Source of the DNA: Patiria miniata | Taxonomy: Eukaryota; Echinodermata; Asteroidea; Valvatida; Asterinidae | Direction: 5' to 3' | Length of the DNA: 64,000 nucleotides | Assembly: GCF_015706575.1 (NCBI RefSeq) | Contig: NW_024037076.1 | Span: forward strand, 2,976,001-3,040,000 | In this document: one piece after another, positions 9,756 through 20,107 of the stretch | Layout: each line of letters opens with the position of its first letter | How positions within the stretch are numbered: position 1 is the stretch's first letter | Made by a program: the position numbers and the translations under genes | Notes under the pieces: generated by a model | Databases searched by the model: none | What the model was told of the DNA's origin: nothing | What the model saw: only the letters and a program-made list of their open reading frames with translations

Positions 9756-12492
9756 CTGATGGTGATACAACAAAACAACAACCATAATATACATGAAAGT
9801 CTTCATAGTGCATTGTTGGGATGCGGGTTACGGAGGATGCGAAATTGTGTACAAAGAGGAAAATAGCGGATATAATCGTTTGTTTTATTCAAAATAATTA
9901 TGCAACATTGCCCACTTACCGCTTTTAAGGAATGTGTGATGGTTGCAGCTACAGAGGGTGCTCTTTCGGTTATTCAGAGCGGTTCCGCACCAATAGTTTC
10001 TGGGAGATCTCTTTTCCAGGCCAGGGTTGTCCAACCTGCGAAGAAACCAAGACCAGCCATTAGGAAATCGAACTGCACAACAGCAAAATTACTAATACCA
10101 ACGGTGACTACGCAAATAATACATCGTCACGGCAACTTTGAACGGTGGAAGTCAAAGGGATCGGAGACTTGCAAGGCTTTGCTGCAAGAACGAATTGACG
10201 TTGTACTATACAGCCCTCTTATGTATTTTTGTTTTAACTGTAGCCTAAGTTTATATTTTCTATTGTTGCGTTTTCATTCACAGACTGATACCTTAACACA
10301 TTCATTCAGACACAAACAGTCTGTTTCAGTAACCAACCTCCGCCAATACTAAAGCACGAGGGCGGTATTGGTACGGCAAACTATGCAAAATAATGGCAGA
10401 TATACGGACTTGATCGGATCGGAAGTGTAGGCTCAATTCTACAAAAGCGCTCGCAAATTGGACACCAGTAGGTTGGGGAAGGAGGATGAAAATGAAGTCA
10501 GACGCACCATTCCAAATTTTTTTTTTTTTTTATTTTTTTTTTTTTAAATGGTTTATTTTACTCTCCCGTCGCAGCCCGAAGGCTGAATTGTGGGCAGGTT
10601 TACATTGGAAAACATTTTAAAAATAGACAGAGGTAAAAACTGTATGTATTACAATAAAAATAATTAGAAGACCGGAAAAGAGTTATAATGAGAGTTAAAA
10701 CATATTGCATGTAACAACAAGAATGGTGAGTACACAATAAAAACAAATTTAAAAAAAAAATGACTAAAAACAGTTGATTAAAAACAGTTGGGAAAACAAA
10801 CATGGAGAAAAATAAATTGCTCAGATTACGAAAAAACAGTAAATAAATGAAGATAAATATCACACTAGGGTGTGAGACGTAGAGCTTAGTTGTTCATTAA
10901 GAAGATTGGTTAAAAATGGGATTGCACTATTCTTGTATCGGTTGGTTCGACATCGAGGGATTGACAGGGTGTTGGTATTGCGGAGGTTGTTTGATCTTTT
11001 GGGTGGGAGCCAGTCACGGTATTTATGAGATGAGAGAAGGTTTTTACCAAACTTTAAACAAAGATGATCACGTCTTTCCTGGAGAGAGGGGATTTGTATC
11101 CTATTAGACATAAGGTCATAGGGAACGTGCTCGCAAACATTAATGGAAAGGATTGTGCGAAATGCTCTTTTTTGTAATTTTTCGAGTGATTCCCTTTGTT
11201 CCTTTGTCAATCCAGAATGCCAAACAGGACATGCATACTCAGCAGTGGGTCTTACGTACTGCATGTAAACAGTGACCAAGTCATCAATGGGTAGACCACA
11301 GCGTTTAAGTAGGCGTAAGAAGTACAGTCTGCGGTTAAAGGAATTGCACATTTCATATCGAAGGTATCAAAGTAAGTACCCGGGTTAGTTTAAATATTTT
11401 GCTAATCTCTGAGCCAGATCAAGAAAGCGGCATATGTATTGGTCTGTGTGGAACTCAGGATAGGTAAAATGTATCTGCGCCGTTAGATCGGGGGAGAAGT
11501 ATAATGGAAAAATTGACTTACATGACTTGTCTCAGTTCCACAAGCATACCGCAGTGTGCGCTGATTGGCTCGCCTGGCTTACGTGGCACACCAGATACTG
11601 AATCAAAAACAAACGAGTATACAGATGTCAACATTAAATTTCAAACGTAGAAAAACCCAATCCACTTTGCATTGAAACAACCGGACCCAGAAGCCCTACT
11701 ACGCATCGGACAAAATATATGCTGATTAGCAAGAAAGTTATGCAAGAATTAGGCCTACAACGCGAAAACCTTAACATAAAGTTATTCATTACATATCCTG
11801 GTGCTTATAGGAGGACCTTTTATACGTGAAGAGAATAAGACCTAGCTTATGCAACGACTCCGATTGAACACCATAGAAGGTCGGGTTGCGCAGACACTTC
11901 GGAAATCCCATTTGTCAAAGGAGCTAGGGCTGCGCGCGCGTACTGCGGCGAGTGCAGCAGCACCTCAGGTTAGGAATCATTTCTGAACCTCTACGTAAGT
12001 ATGTGCAAGGACTTTGGATGAGTGATTTTGGTATTAGTGTCTTATTAATTGCGACCTGAGCGGGTTGAGACACAGAAGAAAATTCCCGGTTGGAGTACAT
12101 GTAGTATGAGGGAAGTTTCCAACCTCAAAGATCTTCAACGGCAAACGGTTTAGCTCCAGTGGCTCAGTGGTGACGTTTAATGGTTCATTTCGGATAATCG
12201 GAAATAGCAATCTCTGCCCCGCCCCCCGGCCTCCTAAAAAAAAACATGTAAAACTGGAAACAAAACAGCAAACAAAAAGTATAGTTGGGCAAGTTTTTTC
12301 TCATCGAGAAAAAAAACTTTCAACTTTCCCCGGGACAAATTTTGTGTTGCATGTTTTCGCCAATTTGTAATACTAAAAACAGTGGACCCTAAACCTAAAC
12401 ATGATGATACCGTCAGTGGACTTGTTGCATCGGTACTTACCCTGGTAGACCACAGTAAGGGCGAGTACGGTGAATATCAGTAGACGATTCAT
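9652..12492 (-). CDS. Insulin-like peptide B (ILP-B), eight-cysteine type, four exons
   Basis: Minus-strand exons are 12441-12492, 11522-11597, 9920-10035 and 9652-9755 (348 nt, 115 aa). Exon 1 is a signal peptide (MNRLLIFTVLALTVVYQ). Exon 2 carries a lone Cys (SAHCGMLVELRQV). Exon 3 has a Lys-Arg site (LEKR-SPRNYW), then the B-chain motif CGTALNNRKSTLCSC (C-x11-C-x-C). Exon 4 has two more Lys-Arg sites and the A chain SLSEECCHEGCYYEEVYELC (CC-x3-C-x8-C) before TAG. Exon phases 1-2-1 match ILP-A, and exon 3 is 116 nt in both genes. The product should be a secreted, prohormone-convertase-processed hormone. Eight cysteines allow four disulfides against three in insulin; from memory, multi-copy eight-Cys ILPs of echinoderms and hemichordates have been called multinsulins, which I cannot verify here. 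A LINE 3' end lies in intron 2 in the same orientation. Receptor type cannot be read from sequence. Confidence 0.9.
9920..10035 (-). CDS. ILP-B exon 3: B chain
   Basis: Flanked by a TTTCTTCGCAG acceptor and a GTAAGT donor. The Lys-Arg at residues 8-9 of the exon sets the probable B-chain start; Cys at 16, 28 and 30 align with 12, 24 and 26 of the ILP-A exon. Confidence 0.9.
10517..11351 (-). mobile_element. 5'-truncated non-LTR retrotransposon (LINE), reverse transcriptase C-terminus
   Basis: An open frame at 10860-11351 encodes the region downstream of the RT palm in Jockey/CR1-type elements: YMQYVRPTAEYACPVWHSGL, then LEKLQKRAFRTIL and LQERRDHLCLKFG. The stop is followed by a roughly 310-base 3' region and a poly-A tail (poly-T on plus, 10517-10545). 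Most of the element, including the catalytic domain, is absent. It sits inside ILP-B intron 2 on the same strand and must be spliced out. Confidence 0.85.
11522..11597 (-). CDS. ILP-B exon 2: N-terminal Cys segment
   Basis: 24 codons between a TTTTTGATTCAG acceptor and a GTAAGT donor. HCGMLVEL looks like the start of a classical insulin B chain, although the main B-chain cysteines lie in exon 3. Confidence 0.82.
12441..12492 (-). CDS. ILP-B exon 1: signal peptide
   Basis: ATG is followed by a 16-residue hydrophobic stretch and a GTAAGT donor in phase 1. It lies about 54 bases downstream of a TATA box. Confidence 0.85.
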
Positions 12493-12545
12493 GCTTGCAG
12501 TTTCAGATCAATGCACGCAGTGTGTCCAGTCCGCTCAACCCAACT

Positions 12546-12554
12546 CTTTATATA
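12546..12554 (-). promoter_or_regulatory. TATA box of ILP-B
   Basis: TATATAAAG on the minus strand lies 54 bases upstream of the ATG. Two CCAAT boxes lie further upstream (complements at 12726-12730 and 12734-12738). Confidence 0.7.
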
Positions 12555-13186
12555 CGCGACAAGGCAGATGAGGCGGCTGTACTGCGCAGTTAGTTTGCGT
12601 TGGCTTGTGATGTATGTCAGTGATGCATGCCATCATGTTTACTTTGCTATTAAATTATGCAAATTTTGCCCGTGCATTCAAGGTTTCTATTAATTATCTA
12701 TTAGAAATCTGTACACGCATGGCGAATTGGGTGATTGGTAGGGCTGATTTGCTCTGTCTGCTGATGGTATAAGAAATACAAGAAATTTCATAAATTTGAC
12801 GATATTGTCTTTTGAAATTTACTTTAAAACAAACTGTCAAGACTCGTTGATTTGACTAAATTTGATAAAATGGAGAGGCTGCGCTGGTTTTCGTTTGGGG
12901 TTAATGCTATTTTGTCGTTGTTCAGTTCATGGTCAGGTACCTATGGCATCTTCGTCATTTTTCATTATTATTGATCGAAACACGTTCTTACAGATCAGTG
13001 TTCATCGTGATCAAAATTATTTTGCATTTTTTTTTTACCTGTGGAATGATATTTCTAGGCCACACCCACTAAGAATGGATATAAGAATTACTGTGGATTC
13101 CTTTAGACTCTCAGTGGAAAGTACGGTTCTATGGAAAGTGCTATAGCCGCTTCCCGGGATATAGGCGAGTGTGTCATTTCCAGCCA

Positions 13187-13333
13187 TATCCGGTTCGTTA
13201 GTGTGACGTCACCTCCAGCACTTTCTGCACGATTGGAACCGGAAGTTAACGCAGCTCGAGCGGTTGTAGCCAATGAGCGATAGTAATCAATGGTGGGTGC
13301 GCGTGAATGTCGTTTTTACTAACGAACCGGATA
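13187..13333. repeat. Inverted repeat of 16 bp with CRE-like sites
   Basis: TATCCGGTTCGTTAGT (13187-13202) is exactly mirrored at 13318-13333. A TGACGTCAC site follows the left arm. It may be a small MITE. Confidence 0.5.
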
Positions 13334-13529
13334 GCCAGTAATTCGAACATGGCCTTAGAAGCCATTACTGACGTGGAGCCACGCTCGAGCGCAGGTTCTA
13401 GGCGCGCGGACTCAGTGCGCCTTTGACCAATAGGTTTACTGGAATGCGCGCGTGTATAAATTAATAACGCGCGTGGCATGCGCGGCGCGCGTGATCGTCA
13501 CGGTGACGCCAACTCGGTATAACAACCAC

Positions 13530-14510
13530 TACAGGGGGACCCAAAATAATGTAACCCTGAAACATTTGCCTTTAAAAAAAACGTGGTCGGTGAAGTTTTA
13601 TGATTATGGATATCAGATTAAAGCTGAGAGTTTTTTCTTTCAAATACTGAAAAAAAATCATGAAAACAGCACGTTGGGTTGGTGAGAAAATGCCAATTTA
13701 TGTAAAAGAGGTGATTTTTCATCCTTTCCAATGGTGCTTTAACCACTGTGCAACTATCTTTCATTCAGTGGCGCACCCAAGGGGGGGGGGGGGCCTCGGG
13801 GCCCCCCAAGAGGTTGTCAATTTTTATTTATTTGTTTATTTTGGTATTTTTTTTTAGTCCTACGATTTGACCTTTGTGATACGCATGTGGCCTATTTTTG
13901 AGTATTATAATAGGGGTGCCCACCAACGTAAAAATAGTCCCCCCCCCCAAAGAATGAAAGAAAAAAAATTAACTTCTAACAAATTTGAAAAAAAAAATTG
14001 TGAGCCCCCCCAGCCAAATCCTGGTTGCGCCACTGCTTTCAATTGTGCAATTTATTTAATATTTTGACATACTTATAATGCCGAAAAGGTTTAAAAATAG
14101 GACTAAAAAGGATAAAATACCTGTTCAGATCAAAATTAAAAGGCATTTCCATCAAATTAATTTGTACTCTAACATACTGTATAAAATAATGTGCCGTGTT
14201 GTTTGTAAGGCCTAGGATTATGACACAATGCGCCACTGCATTTCATGTACAAATATGTACAGTGTCAATCCCTTAACTGTGGTAATGCCATTGGAATGGA
14301 CCAAAAAGGAATTGTGTTGCATAATTGGCATTTTCTAAGCAACCCAAATGTGCTGTTTTTATTATTTTTCAGTACATTGTTTTTGAGAGAAACAAAACCT
14401 CAGCTTTAAACTGATATCCAAAACATAACAATTCACAGATCATGTTTTTGTAAAAAAAAAAAAAAAAGCAAACGTTTCAGGGTTGCATTTTGTTTTGGGG
14501 TCACCCTGTA
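13530..14510. mobile_element. Inverted-repeat element with TA-type ends, carrying a nested MITE
   Basis: Left end TACAGGGGGACCCAAAATAA and right end TTTTGGGGTCACCCTGTA mirror each other. Inner blocks (GTAACCCTGAAAC and its complement; TATCAGATTAAAGCTGAGAG and its complement) do the same. A hAT-type MITE at 13766-14035 interrupts it. No transposase is seen. Confidence 0.7.
13766..14035. mobile_element. hAT-type MITE with 8-bp target duplication
   Basis: Ends CAGTGGCGCACCCA and TGGTTGCGCCACTG are inverted repeats. The flanks CTTTCATT (13758-13765) and CTTTCAAT (14036-14043) match 7 of 8, as expected of a hAT target duplication. The interior has poly-G and poly-C runs. A related copy lies at 60843-61041. 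Confidence 0.75.
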
Positions 14511-17379
14511 GATAAGATTTTTGAAAATGCAGCAACGCTCCAGTGGTCGAAGAAGTCTTCTACAGTTTCTTTTACAAGAAGTAGGATATGGAAACTTTCC
14601 CCGAATCAATAACTGACTTGTTCTTTATTTCTTAATTCGAGTTTAACCTACCCGAAGTTACACTTTGGTTCCAACTATATGCTGGTAAAGAAATATACAT
14701 GAAAGTTAAAGTTATCTTTGACCCGTTAAACACCTGTGCGGCAGGAAATTAATTTTGTTTCTGAAGTACATAAGTGGACATTTCCGCGGGCATTTTTTCT
14801 CTGCTATTTTTGTTGAAGGTAACGTTTAATAAGAACTACTTCAACGGTCACAACCTTCCAAATCTGCTGGTATTAATTATTATCATCGTTCTTCGCAATT
14901 TGAGCTAAATTAACTTTTAAGAGATCGATTCACTTTTACGAGCTGAATTGGATCTGTATCGGATTACAAGAGTGACTTCAGGACATCGCTTTCTCTGTTT
15001 CTATTTAACATCCAGCATCGATCTAAAAATAATCCAAATGTGATGCTTATTGCTTTGTATACATTGTACATGAACAATGCATCAAATAAGGCTGTACATC
15101 TTATTCATGGATGATTCCAGAAGATTGAGTATTGCTTACATATTATCGAACCGAGAAAATTAACAAAAAAAGTAGATAAGAAACTCTGTCAGCCGACTAT
15201 CCTCACAAACTAATTACATTTTTTATTTAAAATAAACTTCATATCTGACCAAGGTTAATCATACCAGCAATTGTTATCCTATTTTTCTATTTTGTGACGA
15301 TTGCCGTGGATTATTATCAAGTATGATTGCAAATCTTACAAGGCCAAGTATTAATTGTGGCCAACTATTAATTGCGACCTAGAATAGAAATGACCTTCCA
15401 ACTTTATGATTATTTTTCCAGCCACGGATATCGTTAAGTTTCAAATACAATTAAATGTTTTACTTTAAGTATATATACTTTCTGTCGAATTTTGTAGCTT
15501 GTGAACTACAACCCATTTCAGTTTTGTTCCTTCATAATATTTTCATTCCTCGCAAGAAATTTGTTGACTTCATGGTTTCTATGGCAATTTTTTTTGTTTA
15601 TGACCATATGCGCACCCATGTTTGCGAGGGTATCGTGATCCTCGTTTATGTATAGTAACTAAAAGAAACTAAATTTATTTCGGGGAAATAGGGGAAAAAA
15701 ATTCATTTTGAATCTTACGACAGCCTTCGCATATTTTGAGGACTCATCTATCTTCCAACTGCCTATACGTTCTGTTATGGAAGATATAGTGTGCCATGAA
15801 AAGGGGACTGACAAATCAGAGAAATTTAAAAAAAATCCCTGTGCACATGTCTCGTCAGAAAAAACAAGGGTCTTTGCCGATTGTTTTATAGGTGAACACA
15901 CTTTGGATATCCTATTCCGTTTTATAGCAAAGTTAAAATACGACCCGTTTAGGGCCATACGAAATATAAATACATGTATGAATATCTTGAAAAACAAAAA
16001 CGAACTGGTGAATCTTTTTCCCTCTAAAACAATTGCTGGGGTTCACTATAAGAGTAACGAAAGCAACGAAACTTTACAGATGTAATTATTTTTCAGATCA
16101 GTAATGATGAAGGTAGTTATGTACTTGTCGGCACAAGGTTAGTATTTATTGCTGCCTATTAATTGCCATATCAGAATGATCAATGACATCTAATTGATAT
16201 TTAGTTTACTAAAGTCTTCCACTCAGGGTTAGGATTAACCTGCATATTTGCCGTCAATTTAGAGAAGCAAGTTATAAGTGCTTTCTGCTAGCATTTTGTG
16301 CGCATCTCCGGAAATACTTGCTGTAATTACAACCCTGTCAATTAAGAGGGAAACTAGGACCTTGACTTTTTAAAATCGATTTTCATTTTTAATTGCCGAA
16401 ACTCATCTTTGAATGAAACGAGATGAAGGTTAATCAATTAAAAAAACTATTTATTTTCGGAATTGCACAGCTCTCGACAGTAATTGACTAAAAGAAAAAA
16501 AATAAGCCGGATAGATAGGTTAGAATAATAATTGGCCATATTCTTGCTGGTATCCTCGAGCGTGCTGGGTTTAATTAGCTTCTTATTTGGCCGTTTTGAG
16601 GAAACAGTTACTGGACAATATTAAGTTGTTTGATAAGACAAAATTAAAGAAAAAGTCCTAAATATTAATACGAGAGTTTTTAACGCAATGTCAATGTTCA
16701 CACGTGATCAATGTTAAGTTTTGGAAAGAGTATTCGTAAGTTCTTCAACAAGTGATTTATATTTCTAGAAAACTACACAGTTTGAAAAATTGCCTCAGGT
16801 ATGGTGAAGCACAATGTACATCTACACCAAGCTTAATTTCCAATTAAGGTTTGCAAACCTAACATTCTGATACCTTCGCTCGTACAAGGGCTGATGAGCT
16901 TCACAGAATCTTGTAAAGAAAGTGAGGATGGCAATCATGGCATTTTGGGTAACTTCAATATCAGGACCTATATACAAAGACATCTGGATGCAGCTGTTTA
17001 AGACCGCAGTTATATAGCTGATGCGCGCAAATGCTACCCGAAAACTTTCTGAAATGCATACATTCCATACCGGATGTCATTTCTTTTTCATTGCGGGCCA
17101 TGTGGACAAATTTGAGCGTCGCGTAATATGCAAGTTAAGCCTTACGTGAATTCGAATCGAAACGGAGCCTGCGCAAGTGACGGGAATTGAAAATTTACAA
17201 AACAGATAAGTTTCACAGATTTTCATACACTTTAACGCTTTCCAACGAAAAATAAAAGCATTTATGAATGGGAATAAAAGAGTACACATGGTGACTTAAC
17301 GGCCGTCTAAAATCCTGCAGGGTCGTGGCCCGTGATGGCTTGTCTCGCATCAGAGCTCCCTTCCCGGCGTCCCGTTTGC
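14511..17379. other. ILP-A upstream region, no gene recognised
   Basis: AT-rich. Open frames on both strands at 15659-16085 show no domain, splice or signal-peptide features that I recognise. Confidence 0.5.
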
Positions 17380-17408
17380 GGGGGGGGGGGGGGGGGGGGG
17401 GGGGGGGG
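17380..17408. repeat. Poly-G tract (29) upstream of ILP-A
   Basis: An uninterrupted run of 29 G, about 220 bases upstream of the TATA box. Confidence 0.85.
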
Positions 17409-17573
17409 TAAGAGCGAATCTCATGCTATGGTCACGTTTAAGTTGCTAAGTAATGCCTGATATTGCATACTGTATCAATGGAACAAACCGATCGCTGCTC
17501 AAAGAGGTTCATTCTCATTGGTCGTAGCACTGAATAGAATTAGCATAAGTTTACACGTCATGACTGTATTCGA

Positions 17574-17636
17574 CCAATGGGGTTGATTAATATTCAATCC
17601 ACGCGTTTCGTCAAGTACCCGCACTGCTTATAAAAG
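17574..17636 (+). promoter_or_regulatory. Core promoter of ILP-A: CCAAT and TATA box
   Basis: CCAAT at 17574-17578 is followed by TATAAAAG at 17629-17636. An initiator-like TCACTCT lies about 20-25 bases further on, and the ATG is 91 bases after the TATA box. A CACGTCA (CRE half-site-like) lies at about 17554-17560. Confidence 0.75.
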
Positions 17637-17726
17637 CGCCGTGTGTGCAGGTTTGGATCACTCTGCCTGTTGGGACCCCGTTGATCACTGATCCCACACA
17701 CGCGCCCTCTGCCGTCAACTTTCGCC

Positions 17727-17784
17727 ATGACTCGTTGGATCGTGGCTCTGCTTCTCTGCGCCTGCGTGGCGGTTGCCTTGGCAG
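17727..17784 (+). CDS. ILP-A exon 1: signal peptide
   Basis: The ATG in TTCGCCATGA starts a 19-residue hydrophobic signal peptide. The exon ends in phase 1 at GTAAGA. Confidence 0.9.
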
Positions 17785-20107
17785 GTAAGATAACGTATTG
17801 AAAGTGGGCAAAACTGTAGTGGGCATTCGACATAGCAGGTATTGATTTTGAACTTAATGTCTAATATAGCTACACCAGGTTCACATTCGTTTCATGTTTC
17901 ATTTCTCAGCGCGTAAGAGTGTTTGTAGTCGAGTCAATCACCAGTCCATCTCATGTCATCCGATTCTCAAGTCAAGTAACAAGCTATTGAAATGAAACGT
18001 GGCAAAAACATTCTCTCTGCCTCTTTACATCCACTTTTACTTGAGAACGGACTTGTACCGAACTTGTGTGGTGGACTCGACTGGATCAAACTCTCAGGCC
18101 GACGAACATCATCATATGGTGCGCGTCTTTGAATTTGTTTCTGTACATTGTATGCTGTTTTTGTTTGTTTGCTGGTTGGGTTGTTTGTTTTTTTTATCTA
18201 AAATGTATATTGCCTACGCGGGTTCCACACATTTTTACGAATTTGAAAGTGCAGCACATTTCTCCGGTAGACCTTCAAATATAAGCGGATCGATATGTGA
18301 AACAGCTAGGCTAATTTGGTACGAAGTAAACAGCACAAGACTAGTGTTCAAACCTTTTTTTTTGCTACAGGCAAGGGAAGAATGTACTGCATCCGGCTCA
18401 ATGCATCCAAAGAAAAGCAGAATTAATTCCTCGCTCCGCAGTTCACTTGAATGCTCTGCATATTAGTCCATGTCTTAAACCTAAACAGCGTTTACCCGAA
18501 ATGTATGCATAGCTTAAAATATGCAATCTTCTCAAAAGTAAATCACGGAACATGTACTCGGGTAAAAGAATGAACTGGGTAAAAGGTCCCGACTTTATAA
18601 AGACAAATAAGTCGGTCTGCTCAAGGCAATATACTTGTACCAATTGCTTTTATTTTTTTGTTTTTGACGATTTCAGATAAAGCTCCATCGGCAGCTACCT
18701 GTGAGGCTCTCGCTGCTACAGTCAAAGCCGAAGGGTAAGTCCACTAGAATTAGTAGATGGACCTTATTACAATTATGATTACATATTGACCTCTGATTAA
18801 ATTTTGATTTTGATTTATTTGAATTTGTGTTCAGCAAGAAACGTTGGGATGGACCGGCTCACACATTTTGCGGAGAAACTCTGACCGAGAAGGCGAACGC
18901 TTACTGCCACTGTCAGGTCGTGCCGAGGAAGAGGGAACTGGAGCTATCGGGTAAGCAAGTCTTATTCACTTAAATGAAACACAAAAGCATCGTTGTTATG
19001 TAACAGTCTGTCCTTTCTAAGAGCCTTATTACTGAGGTGTGAGCACATCTGATTGCGTTCGATTTTGCCTATAGCCTTGGCAGATTTTATATTAAAATTG
19101 GGTATATCCGAAAAAGTGAGATTTTCGTCCAATACAGGGTGAGTCAAAAAAGCGAAACCCACATGTTGGGACCATTGTTTTAGTGAAGTTATAAATGTAG
19201 CCCTTTCAAAGTCTATGATACAAAAGCCCAATTCATAGGCTTTCTTTTAGTACCGTACAAGAATCATTCAAATCACTTACATGTATATACTTTTCAAGTT
19301 ACGATAGTTTAAACACAACCACCTTTTTAAAGTTCTGTCCACAGATCACAAGAAGGTATTAAAGTGTTCTTTCAGAAAAACGAAAACAAATCACATATAG
19401 GAATGTGTGTGAATTGTTTTCGTTTTGCTGAAAGAACGCACACCTTTTTTGTGATCCGTGGACAGCGGTGGTTGTGTGTAAACTTCCATAACTTCAAAAG
19501 TACACCAGTGATTTGAATGACTCTTGTACTAAAAGAAAGCTTATGAATTGGGCCTTCATATCCTAGATTCTTGAAGTGGTACATGCAGAACTTCACTTAG
19601 AAATAGTCCCAACATTTGGGTTTCGTTTTTTTTTACTCACCCTGTATAGCAAAGTGTGTAGAAATTATCTTACTTATTCAAGCTTTATCCTTTAAATGGG
19701 AAGTGTACTTGGTCAAGTTTCGTTTAATCACGTGATCGACCTTCCGAAGGCAAGGCTCATAGACGCCCGCTGATTGGTCAAAACTTGTACGACGAGGATT
19801 CAATACAGATATCACATTCGCAGCGTATCTGTGTGCAAAAACTCAACATTAATAAAATGTCAGTCATTTACTATTTATCACATTTCTGGTTTGGGGGCTC
19901 TGGTGGCAATTAAGGGCAATTTTGTTTTTATAAATTGCACATGACTAATAACAGGTAACCAAGAGATGTTTGTTTTGCTTGACAGAATTCTTGACTCCAG
20001 TCAAGGCCAACTCCTTCCTTTCTGGTCGTAACATTGCCAAGCGAAGCCTGACCGAGGAGTGCTGTCATGAAGGTTGTTACTGGGAGGAGATTGAGGAGGT
20101 CTGCTAA
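17727..20107 (+). CDS. Insulin-like peptide A (ILP-A), eight-cysteine type, four exons
   Basis: Exons are 17727-17784, 18677-18734, 18835-18950 and 19986-20107 (354 nt, 117 aa). Exon 1 is a signal peptide (MTRWIVALLLCACVAVALA). Exon 2 carries one Cys (SAATCEALAATVKAEG). Exon 3 opens with KKR, then the B chain FCGETLTEKANAYCHC (C-x11-C-x-C), then an RKR site. Exon 4 gives the C-peptide end, KR and the A chain SLTEECCHEGCYWEEIEEVC (CC-x3-C-x8-C) before TAA. The cysteine count, dibasic sites and phases 1-2-1 match ILP-B. The product should be a secreted hormone released by prohormone convertases. Intron 3 contains a 514-bp MITE. A broken copy of the first exon lies 4 kb downstream. Family membership is sure; subgroup and receptor are not. 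Confidence 0.93.
18677..18734 (+). CDS. ILP-A exon 2: N-terminal Cys segment
   Basis: 58 nt between TTTCAG and GTAAGT. It codes a short alanine-rich helix-like segment with one Cys and corresponds by position and phase to ILP-B exon 2. Confidence 0.85.
18835..18950 (+). CDS. ILP-A exon 3: B chain
   Basis: 116 nt between GTTCAG and GTAAGC. KKR directly precedes the B chain and RKR follows it. Cys spacing is C-x11-C-x-C. Confidence 0.92.
19133..19646. mobile_element. Mariner-type MITE in ILP-A intron 3
   Basis: Ends TACAGGGTGAGTCAAAAA and TTTTTACTCACCCTGTA are inverted, and inner blocks also mirror (AAGCCCAATTCATAGGCTTT, AGTACAAGA, GATCACAAG). Only non-coding sequence lies between. Confidence 0.75.
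19986..20107 (+). CDS. ILP-A exon 4: C-peptide end and A chain
   Basis: After a TTGCTTGACAG acceptor comes a 20-residue spacer ending KR, then the A chain and TAA. DNA identity to ILP-B exon 4 is high across the CCHEGCY block. Confidence 0.93.

Noticed and set aside
9900..10352. 150-codon open frame on the plus strand
   Set aside because: It lies antisense to ILP-B exon 3, has no recognised domain, and the minus strand gives a clear B chain with splice sites and matching phase.
12150..12240. GCTCCAGTGGCTCAGTGGTG as a SINE or hAT end
   Set aside because: No B box and no matching inverted end were found nearby.
15659..16085. Overlapping open frames of 112 and 125 codons on opposite strands
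   Set aside because: Neither shows a recognisable domain, signal peptide or convincing splice context; probably chance in AT-rich DNA.
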